Assembly (NCBI RefSeq): GCF_003149455.1
Contig: NZ_QFFK01000002.1
Location: forward strand, 310,001 to 374,000
Length of the DNA stretch: 64,000 bases
Reading direction: 5' to 3'
DNA from: Chitinophaga deserti
GTDB taxonomy: Bacteria > Bacteroidota > Bacteroidia > Chitinophagales > Chitinophagaceae
Shown piece by piece: positions 46,218 through 54,168 of this stretch (position 1 is the first letter of the stretch; each line of letters starts with the position of its first letter). The translations under genes and the position numbers were made by a program. Below the pieces are notes generated by a model, which was given only the letters and a program-made list of their open reading frames with translations, ran no database searches and had not been told where the DNA came from.

Positions 46218-48145
46218 ATCTGAATTTTGGAAAGTGCAAAGTTAAGTCAAAAGATTGATGGACAGGGGAGAAGTTGAATAGTACCTGAGCCAATAAAGGA
46301 GATTGGATAAGCCTATAGGCAGGCATGGAGCTGATAGCAGGTATGTAATATAATAGGAGTGACTTCGATACTGGATGGCATCTATTTCTTACAGACTAAT
46401 TCAAAGACACCTGTACCTCCAGATACTTACCTATCTGTTTCAGTCTATTTTCATGGGAGTATTTCAGCAGGGGGAATCCTATATATTCCTACCTGGTACC
46501 GTATATTAATGAGGGGTGCTCGTGGCATAACTTTATATCAATTCCCCATCAGGACCATTTGACCAGGAAATAGAGCATAATAGTGGACAAGGATTTGGCT
46601 GGCTTAAGCTAAAAAGCTTCCTTTTCAGAAGAGTTGCAGTCTGTTTTGCTTATTCCCTTTTAAGTATTCCCTGCCCGGAAGCCTGAATCCTAATAGTTAG
46701 AAGGCACCAAAGCTTCACCAGCACATCCCTGCTTAAATAGAAAACACTTCACTCTTATCGGAATTCAACATTGTAGATACCTTTCCTATTATAACGAACC
46801 TCTAACCAGGATAATAGCCGGTCGCTAATGAATACCAGGGATCCTTATTCAGGTCTTAAATACTTACTTCTGGTTCATATCTTCTACTTACGATACAGAA
46901 AACCTCTCTGGTAAGATAAATGCGCCTACATAAATTGGTATGATAACCCCTTAAACCCGTTTACAAGAGTAAAGTGTACAAGCTTCCCCACCAGATAGGG
47001 CTTACTTAACCATGGTATGAATTGTATCCTTTCAACCATGATTATCCTCTTTATTGTGCAGAGTAGAGGATACCCTTCCGGAATTACTGTGTTCATAAAA
47101 GACCCACCCAGGGGAAACATCTATAAAGCACCCAAATGCAAGCGCCTTACTACACTAACCTAAATTCTTTTAAACTTAACCTAAACACCCAATGGGCAGA
47201 CTGGTTACCACAAGGTAAAATCAACCCCTTTCATTTTCTCACCCCTGACAACTCCCTTGCTGACAATAAAAACCAATTGGGAACACTGGCTTGTTTCTAA
47301 GAGAATAAACCAGGGACTACTTAGACCCCAGATTATTGACAAGCCTTCAATACCTGAGTAATATGGTTACAGGAGGGGGGTAGACCTTCTTTCCAGCACT
47401 CTATGCTCTAACTATACCCCAATACAACAGATCGATGAAGCTTAAGACCATGTAACCTACCTCTACCGGAACCAATTAAACTTTATTCATGCTTACAGGC
47501 TACCTATCTATGTCTGATAAACTATCGATAGGAGCCTCTATTTCGCCCAAGGGCCTTAAACCCTAAACCAATCAACACCTTTACACCTAATTCCTGTACC
47601 ATATAGACTAGTAAGCCATGTAATCCTCTTATAATGAGCCTTTTTCCATACCCTTACACCAAGAATTCCCAATGAAACCCTATATACCAGGCATGTAAAG
47701 GCAGATTTCATCAGTGTAAATACTCTCAACTGGTTGCTGTCCCTTCCCGTGGTTCCCTACCCATTAACCTTAAGGCATAAAATGGCACTACTCAAGAGTA
47801 TTATTTAAGGATGGCTTAGCCTTAGACCCAGACATAATACATTCCAAGCCCCGGAATACAATAATACCGGAAGGCAGATCTATCAATTCCATACATAAAT
47901 AGCTACTACAATACCATAAACTGCATATTCCTTCCTCGAATAAGCTTAGGGACACATGAAATCCACACAAAGAGGGGCAATTACCCATTTCATGTCCATA
48001 TATTCGCCAATCCCCCTGTATACCAGGCTGAATATGGCTATTCTGCCTGCCTTAATCAATAAGTAACTTAATATGCCATTTCATTTCTAGTAGTCCTGCT
48101 CAACTTGAGACTCTATCTATAGGTAATACACTACTATCTACCTAT

Positions 48146-48161
48146 TGTTCCACGTGGAACA
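48146..48161. promoter_or_regulatory. parS: parS site 1
   Basis: TGTTCCACGTGGAACA, a perfect 16-bp palindrome matching the near-universal ParB-binding consensus TGTTNCACGTGNAACA. Short inverted arms (ATAGGTA / TACCTAT) lie just upstream at 48119-48145. Confidence 0.92.
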
Positions 48162-48184
48162 TTCGAAACTTGGTATATTCCCCA

Positions 48185-48200
48185 TGTTCCACGTGGAACA
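48185..48200. promoter_or_regulatory. parS: parS site 2
   Basis: Identical to site 1 (TGTTCCACGTGGAACA), 39 bp downstream of it. Confidence 0.92.
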
Positions 48201-48497
48201 TCAATGAAAGTGCCCTATCCCTACCAATCTATAAAGAGAAAACCCAGCCAATCCATTACCATACTCCGATTATCAATGTTTACCTAGCCCAACAGCATTC
48301 AAACTCCCTAATAGACACATCCCATAGCGGATTAGCATTACAAAACATTCGTAGCCCCTCAGAAAACCCTGAATCATATGGATCTCTATCCTAAAACATG
48401 TGGTTATACCCTAAAACTTAAATGCAGAAGCTATTCTTTGGCCTCATCAAGAGCTCTTTAAAGTACTTAGCCGATTAAAAGCAATAAAGGAACCTAA

Positions 48498-48513
48498 TGT
48501 TCCACGTGGAACA
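48498..48513. promoter_or_regulatory. parS: parS site 3
   Basis: Identical perfect palindrome TGTTCCACGTGGAACA, 313 bp after site 2, in gene-free DNA. Confidence 0.92.
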
Positions 48514-49562
48514 TGCTCACCTAAAAGAATTCCCTCATTTTTCTAGGTGGATCAACAGCAAACTGACTCTGTCGAAGCATAGCAACATATTGACCTGGCT
48601 ATTAATAGGAACTAAGCAATATTCAGTTGAATCCATCCTCCTGTAATAGGGGATCGGGCCATACAAGCTTACTAATCCTCATAAAATCTTCTATCCAGGA
48701 AGAATCCAGGATTAAAACCAGCGGAATAGTGGTTATGGCACCTATTTAATCTCTCAATAAATGCTTTACCCCTTAAAAAAAGATCGTTTGGTTGGATTCA
48801 GATCCTAAATAGTGTTTAGAAACTTTACCAGAGGCTTTGAGTAACCTATAAACCTGTTACCCTCCTAACTCCTTAGCATAGAAATTTCATTATGCACGGT
48901 AGCATGCATATACAATAGTTATAGGTAGTTACTTCTGCTCCTAAATCTCATAATATCAGGCACGTAAACAATTGAATTATGAAGGGTATAACTCAATAGA
49001 TATAAGTTAAAGGCAGAAACCGATACTGAAATCAATAAGTGGGAGGTAATAACAGGCCTTAAAAGCGATAACACGGGACAGAATAAACCAAAAGGGCTAT
49101 TAAGAATCCTTACCTCGGGTTTTAACAAACATCAAACCTAGCACCAATATCAGAAACTGCAGTTAACTATAGAATATATCCAACAGCCGGCTGGCATAGA
49201 GACTCCAGGAAGTGAAAGGTAAACTCACATAAACTCCCATGTATACTGCAATCTAAACCCCTAATTTTACCCATTTCTATAGATACCCACTTTTACCTAT
49301 TGCAAAAGCACCATAAGCCATTCTATTTTAAACGAACTGGCTGAAACAATTGCCCTCTTACCAAACTAACGAAGAATATATATGAATAACCAGTTGCGAC
49401 AACTATACCAGTTAGATACTCAATGACCTAATACTGGGGAAATAAACAATTCAGGATACGAGATTGAAAAGGGGAGGGGAATGAACTCTTGCAATATCAG
49501 AAAGGCAGAATGAGGCTATAAGTTCCATTAGCGTCCAGAGATCAGGACTCTAACAAATAAAA

Positions 49563-49585
49563 AAGCTCCCGGTATCAGGGAGCTT
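49563..49585 (-). terminator. ybeY terminator
   Basis: AAGCTCCC and GGGAGCTT form an 8-bp stem with a 7-nt loop; on the minus strand a run of T follows. It lies just past ybeY, beyond parS site 4. Confidence 0.85.
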
Positions 49586-49602
49586 AACAGATGATGCATT
49601 GA

Positions 49603-49618
49603 TGTTCCACGTGGAACA
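49603..49618. promoter_or_regulatory. parS: parS site 4
   Basis: Identical perfect palindrome TGTTCCACGTGGAACA, directly abutting the ybeY stop codon and upstream of its terminator on the transcript. Confidence 0.92.
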
Positions 49619-50050
49619 TTAAATATTACCGCCAAAATATGCGTTAAGGTTCTCTTCCTCCTTCTTTCGCATCAGCAATTCTTCCTTCTTGGACTTATCC
49701 TTATAACCACATAAGTGCAATGCCCCATGGAAAATAACCCGGTGCAGTTCGTAATCCTCAGTTACATTGAACTTCTTCGCATTCTCCTGTACTCTATCAA
49801 TACTAATATAAATCTCCCCCTCGGTAACCTCAGGGTTATCCGATAGTTCAAAAGTTACTATATCGGTATATGTATCGTGCTGTAGAAACTCCTGATTGAG
49901 GGTTAACAGATACTCGTCGGAGCAAAATACATAGTGTAGACTTTCCAGCCCCTGACCTTCCTTCTTAAACAAATCTTTGAGAAATACCTTTAACCTGGTC
50001 CTTTCCTTAAGGCGAAGCTTCACCTCATGTGCAGTAAAATTGATTGCCAT
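49619..50050 (-). CDS. ybeY: rRNA maturation RNase YbeY
   Basis: A 143-residue metal-dependent endoribonuclease for 16S rRNA 3' processing and ribosome quality control. The zinc motif reads HGALHLCGYKDK: His108 and His112 are present, and the third ligand position is Asp118 instead of His, as I recall for other Bacteroidota YbeY. TDIVTFEL (about 62-69) is the other landmark. The stop codon abuts a parS site. Confidence 0.94.
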   Translation of the reverse strand: MAINFTAHEVKLRLKERTRLKVFLKDLFKKEGQGLESLHYVFCSDEYLLTLNQEFLQHDTYTDIVTFELSDNPEVTEGEIYISIDRVQENAKKFNVTEDYELHRVIFHGALHLCGYKDKSKKEELLMRKKEEENLNAYFGGNI

Positions 50051-50092
50051 TTTGTAAAATTATGCCAAAAAGCATTTGACCCGACTGCTTTT

Positions 50093-50123
50093 TTTGCATT
50101 ATGGCCGTTGAGCGGTACCTTTG
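50093..50123 (+). promoter_or_regulatory. feoA promoter
   Basis: TTTG at 50093-50096 and TACCTTTG at 50116-50123 are separated by exactly 19 bp, a full match to the Bacteroidota consensus. The leader to the start codon is about 55 nt. Confidence 0.78.
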
Positions 50124-50182
50124 CCCCGTAATAGCTGGGACGGTAGTCACAGATTGGTTTTAAACTCGCTCAACAAATAGTT

Positions 50183-50413
50183 ATGATTAAACTTTCTTCC
50201 CTCACAATTGGTAAAAGTGCAGTAATCCGGGAATTTGAGAAAAGCGATCTTCATATAAAACTCATGGAAATGGGATGTATTCCGGGGGAAACAGTTAAAG
50301 TAGAGAAAATAGCTCCCCTCGGAGATCCAATCTCTATCATTGTTGCCGGATATAATTTATCCCTTCGCAAAACTGAAGCAGATCACATCTGGGTTGAAGA
50401 GGTTGCATTATAA
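50183..50413 (+). CDS. feoA: ferrous iron transport protein A
   Basis: A 76-residue SH3-like FeoA. The signature LMEMGCIPGETVKVEKIAPLGDPI (split about residues 28-51) and the C-terminal SLRKTEADHIWVEE are clear. FeoA partners FeoB, but feoB is at 8.7-10.8 kb on the other strand, so the pair is physically split by about 39 kb. It stands alone between gene-free regions. Confidence 0.92.
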   Translation: MIKLSSLTIGKSAVIREFEKSDLHIKLMEMGCIPGETVKVEKIAPLGDPISIIVAGYNLSLRKTEADHIWVEEVAL

Positions 50414-50437
50414 CCAGCCAAACTGAAAATATTCCAA

Positions 50438-50460
50438 AAGCCGTCTCGCTGAGATGGCTT
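50438..50460 (+). terminator. feoA terminator
   Basis: AAGCCGTCTC and GAGATGGCTT form a 10-bp stem (one G-T pair), 3-nt loop, followed by TTTTT. Confidence 0.88.
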
Positions 50461-50477
50461 TTTTTATGCTATTTCCA

Positions 50478-52048
50478 GACATGAACTTCCCAGTCTGAAA
50501 TACCCTTTCAGAAAAAAATCGCCTGAATCAATCATCTCGACTATTTAGATATGATCCATGTGTAAATGCAAAATGAAATGTATGGCTTCAAATGCTAAAT
50601 ACTCAGATACAGACATACCTATCCCAGTCCGAATTTTCATTCAGAAAAATCATGTGCGAAACATCTCAGTAAAAGAATTACCTGGCTTTATATAACACCA
50701 CAAATTATTGAACCCTCAACTCAATAATTTAGACAGCTGTATAAGCAGACATAGCAATCCCATTCCGAAATACTTCAGAAAAAAATGATCTCAAATAAAT
50801 TCATTGAAACAGAACAGTCGAAGCGAAAGAAGAATTCTATTATGATCCCTCTATCATAATTTCCACTCCATTATATACATCAACAAACTGTATCTGCAGC
50901 AATAAAATTTACTGAGTAATTCATCCGAAATTGATTCATGCAAAAGGCATATCAAATTTTGCAGATGATGAACAATGCATGTTTACGCATCATCCAAAAC
51001 ATACAATCACAATTAGACATACCTTCTCCAGTCCGAATCCAATTCAGAAAAAATTCGTGCTGAAGTATATTCAATGAAAAGCTGTACAACTATAAATGCG
51101 ATGCTCTCCTATGATCCCTCCATCATTAAGAAAACACTCCATTATATATAGACTTACATCTTGTTCAATAATTACACTCCAGACATCTCCAAATGCTCAC
51201 CAGCATAATTGAACTGCCTCACATGGATTAATGGTTTATTCATCTATCACTTCCTAAACCAATTACATCCCGAAAGGACATAAGCTCTCCAGTCTGAAAA
51301 ACATTCAGAAAAAACCACTTCCAAAAAACAATCGGGGAGGAGGAGACGGAGCGATTAAAAATCACTACACATACTTTCTCCTTCCGGATAATCTTCCAGA
51401 AAACTGAAACAATAATTCTTATGGAAGAAGCATGACCTCATGCCGTAATCCTGGTTAATGCATCTATCACTACATCCACCCCAATTCAAACCAGCTGAGA
51501 CAAAACTTCCCCTATCCGAAAAATCTTTCAGAAACACAATTCCAAAAACTTCCAAATATTCAATGCAGCGCATCCTTAAATATCCAGGAGAGCGAATCTA
51601 TCACTTCACACATCCATCATACCTAATGAATCAGCATGACACTTCATGTCCGAAAATCTTTCAGAAAAAAAACAATCCAAAAACAAATGAAACAGGTGAA
51701 GAATGTAATCGCCAAAAAAGTGGTGAATGAATCTATCACTTCATACATTCAACTCAGAAACGACAAAACACAATTCTCCCCGTCCGAAAATGCTTTCAGA
51801 AAAAGAAACAACCCGCAGCGATAATGATGTTCCATTCTCAAACAGAGGCGTTGGAATGTATGACTTCTTCCACCTGAGTTTTGGACATACTTTTCTCACT
51901 CCGAAAATCATTTCAGAAAATCACAAAACAATTCATCGGCAGATAAGAATATCACTTCGTAAAACCAACTGGCCGGATCTATCCATCCGTCAGCCAAACT
52001 TTAAGAAAAGACATGACTTACCCGTTCCGAAAAACCATTCAGAAAAAA
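50478..52048. repeat. array of about 11 diverged 38-bp motifs at ~130-bp period
   Basis: Each copy reads roughly GACATnnCTTC, then CCAGTCCGAAAATC, then TTTCAGAAAAAA. The core is an inverted repeat TCYGAA-N(3-8)-TTCAGA followed by an A-run. Copies start at 50478, 50612, 50748, 51016, 51277, 51366 (degenerate), 51499, 51638, 51762, 51884 and 52010. Spacings are 134, 136, 268, 261, 89, 133, 139, 124, 122 and 126 bp. A decayed core lies at about 50924. A second element, close to AATCTATCACTTCATACAT, precedes the later copies by about 30-60 bp (51240, 51460, 51595, 51729, 51855, 51947). Function unknown. Confidence 0.85.
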
Positions 52049-52315
52049 TACCGGTCAGCGGATCTCCTCGCGATAGACATCCACAAACCCAATCAAAAAT
52101 TCCTGAAACCTATGAGGGAAAGAATTTCAGAATGCGGCAAAAATATCTGTTCCGGAAACCAGACAAAAGCAATAGTTATTCATGTGGAAAAATGTATCCC
52201 TTAAATGCGTAAAAATCAGGGGTAAAATAGCTCAATTCAAAAAATAACTCGCCAAATCCCCTACAGTACAGGGTTCATAATGTATATAAAATTGTTAATC
52301 ATTAATATACCATCA

Positions 52316-52341
52316 CTTTTTACAGCTTAAACTGTAAAAAG
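52316..52341. repeat. perfect 10-bp inverted repeat near nadA
   Basis: CTTTTTACAG and CTGTAAAAAG pair perfectly around a 6-nt loop. It could act as a second terminator beyond the main nadA hairpin or as a DNA-binding site. Confidence 0.55.
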
Positions 52342-52348
52342 CATAAAA

Positions 52349-52374
52349 AAAACCGCTCAAATATGAGCGGTTTT
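52349..52374 (-). terminator. nadA terminator
   Basis: AAAACCGCTCA and TGAGCGGTTTT form an 11-bp stem with a 4-nt loop and T residues on the minus strand. It lies 21 bp past the nadA stop. Confidence 0.85.
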
Positions 52375-52395
52375 ACAAAGTTTTAAGCCAACACT

Positions 52396-53403
52396 TTACA
52401 ATCCGGCTTGTGCACTTATTTCCAGCATACGGTCGATCGGACGCTTTGCAGCAATCCGCAGCGTTTCGTCCATTGTGATTTCCGGCTGCTCATACTCCAT
52501 GCACAGATACAGTTTCTCGAGGGTATTAAGCTTCATATGAGGACAATCGTTGCAGGCACAGGCATTGTTTGGTGGGGCAGGGATGAACGTCTTGTTGGGG
52601 TTCTCCTTCTGCATCTGGTGCAGAATCCCCGTTTCCGTAACCACAATGTATTCCTTCGCATCATCGCGCTGGGTAAATTTCAGCAGTCCGGTCGTAGAAC
52701 CCACAAAATCAGCGATAGCCAGGATGGGCGCTTCACATTCAGGGTGGGCAATGATCTTGGCTTTAGGATGACGTACCTTCAGTTTAGTGATTTTCTCCAG
52801 GCTAAAAATCTCATGCACCATGCAGGCGCCGTTCCACAAAACCATATCACGCCCGGTTTTCTTTATCAGGTATGAGCCGAGGTTACGGTCAGGAGCGAAA
52901 ATGATGGGCTGGTCTTTGGGCACAGACTCGATGATTTTTTCAGCATTGGAGCTGGTGCAAATGATATCGGAGAGTGCCTTAATGCCGGCTGAGCAGTTGA
53001 TATAGGAGATAACCAGGTGATCGGGGTACTGTGCCTTAAAGCGGGCAAAGAGGTCGGGCGGCGCACTGTCTGCCAGCGAGCAACCGGCTTTAAGGTCGGG
53101 GAGGAGCACTTTTTTCTGTGGACTGAGGATTTTCGCGGTTTCTGCCATAAAGTGTACACCAGCGAAAACAATGATGTCTGCATCAGTTTTGGCGGCCTGC
53201 TGACTGAGGCCCAGGCTGTCGCCTATATAATCGGCCACGTCCTGGATATCCGGCTCCTGGTAGTAGTGCGCGAGGAGGATGGCGTTTTTTTCCTTTTTAA
53301 GGCGTTCGATTTCAGCAAAGAGATCCAGGCGCACGTCCACCTCCATATCCAGAAATCCCTTTTTCTGCAAATTTTTTTTTGCTTCCGTTAACTCCATAAA
53401 CAT
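52396..53403 (-). CDS. nadA: quinolinate synthase
   Basis: NadA (335 residues) condenses iminoaspartate with dihydroxyacetone phosphate using a [4Fe-4S] cluster in de novo NAD synthesis. Cluster cysteines are visible: Cys108 in KAGCSLAD, Cys194 in NGACMVHE, and the [10 protein letters not shown] group at 282-290. The start could also be the ATG two codons in (53397). No nadB or nadC is adjacent. It reads away from the DnaA-box region. A -7-like CAAATGTA lies at 53497-53504 (minus strand). Confidence 0.95.
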   Translation of the reverse strand: MFMELTEAKKNLQKKGFLDMEVDVRLDLFAEIERLKKEKNAILLAHYYQEPDIQDVADYIGDSLGLSQQAAKTDADIIVFAGVHFMAETAKILSPQKKVLLPDLKAGCSLADSAPPDLFARFKAQYPDHLVISYINCSAGIKALSDIICTSSNAEKIIESVPKDQPIIFAPDRNLGSYLIKKTGRDMVLWNGACMVHEIFSLEKITKLKVRHPKAKIIAHPECEAPILAIADFVGSTTGLLKFTQRDDAKEYIVVTETGILHQMQKENPNKTFIPAPPNNACACNDCPHMKLNTLEKLYLCMEYEQPEITMDETLRIAAKRPIDRMLEISAQAGL

Positions 53404-54168
53404 AGCTATAGATTAATTTTTCTTTTTAAAAAAGAAGAAAAGCCCACTACTATTAGGGGTGTGAATTTGGGGGAAACTTGTTTTTTCCCCTTGATACAAA
53501 TGTAGTTGTTATTATTTTCTTGCGCACTATTCACAGGAAATTAACAACGGCATTCCGCGCCCACGCTGAATTTGGTCTGCTTTATCCACAGTGTTGACAA
53601 GCATTTTGTTGAACAACTTTTTCGGACGGCGAGTATTAAGAAAGTGTTAAAACAACCGGGTTTTACACATCGGAAATCTCCGGACCGGATCCGGCCAGAA
53701 AAACAAATTTAGTTTTACCTCCGCGGGGTGGTGGCTTTTCCCACAAAAAACAGCCTTAACAACAGGGTTATACACAGCTGTTGTGGAAAAAGCGACCCTT
53801 TTTTCTGAAATCATCTGCACCCCCGGTTTTTTTAATAATTTCAGTTTTTGACCCCGATTAATACACAATTTGTTGTGGATTATATAGATGTATTCCTTAT
53901 TTTGTGGATAACCGCAACACCCGTTCCGCGAAAAAAATCTACCGAAACAGTACACTGGCGGCCGTCTAAACCTGATCTTTAACAACCAATACCTGTGCAT
54001 TAAAACTTTATGAAATGTGGATAATGTGTGAATGAAGGATAAAAACCACCCCTCCTTAAACCTCTCAAACCCTCTACTGTATTGGCTTTTGGGGTAATAA
54101 AAGCTATTTTGCAGTTACAATTAAATTATTCTATTTTTGCTACCTCTTAAAATCAGACTATATATTAT
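53404..54168. other. oriC: candidate replication origin (oriC)
   Basis: A 765-bp intergenic region between divergent nadA and ppiD. Perfect DnaA boxes (TTATNCACA or complement) lie at 53582-53590, 53768-53776, 53903-53911 and 54016-54024. One-mismatch boxes lie at 53527-53535, 53782-53790, 53859-53867, 53874-53882 and 54027-54035. AT-rich stretches that could unwind lie at 53830-53850 and 54110-54165. Four parS sites are 4-6 kb away. No dnaA gene is near, which is common in Bacteroidota, so the call rests on box density and context. Confidence 0.75.
54108..54139 (+). promoter_or_regulatory. promoter of the PpiD-type gene
   Basis: TTTG at 54108-54111 and TATTTTTG at 54132-54139 have a 20-bp spacer, one longer than the usual 19. 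The start codon is 30 bp downstream. It overlaps the AT-rich edge of the candidate origin. Confidence 0.65.

Larger units (their letters stand above)
46218..49618. other. 3.4-kb gene-free region carrying parS sites
   Basis: No open frame here has a credible start, ribosome site or protein-like composition on either strand. The base composition is distinctive: AT-rich, with CC, GG and CT steps common and CG dinucleotides sparse (none in 47221-47400). Several short perfect palindromes occur (GCCTATAGGC at about 46313, CTATCGATAG at about 47523), besides the four parS sites. No RNA gene is recognised. It separates mnmG from ybeY. Confidence 0.8.
50414..52395. other. 2-kb gene-free region with periodic repeat array
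   Basis: Between feoA and nadA. Open frames exist (the longest about 160 codons, 51727-52212) but repeat the same motif in shifting frames and have no ribosome site, so they are treated as chance. The region is AT-rich with frequent A-runs. It holds the feoA terminator, the repeat array and two hairpins near nadA. Confidence 0.75.

Noticed and set aside
48170..48394. 74-codon open frame over parS site 2
   Set aside because: Starts inside the parS region, has no ribosome site and has an unstructured composition.
50478..52048. CRISPR array
   Set aside because: Repeats are imperfect and spacers are about 90 bp and vary in length; there are no cas genes.
51458..52212. Genes in the repeat array (open frames of 90 and 161 codons)
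   Set aside because: They are built from the repeated motif read in different frames (LSEK, IFQKK), lack ribosome sites and show no family resemblance.
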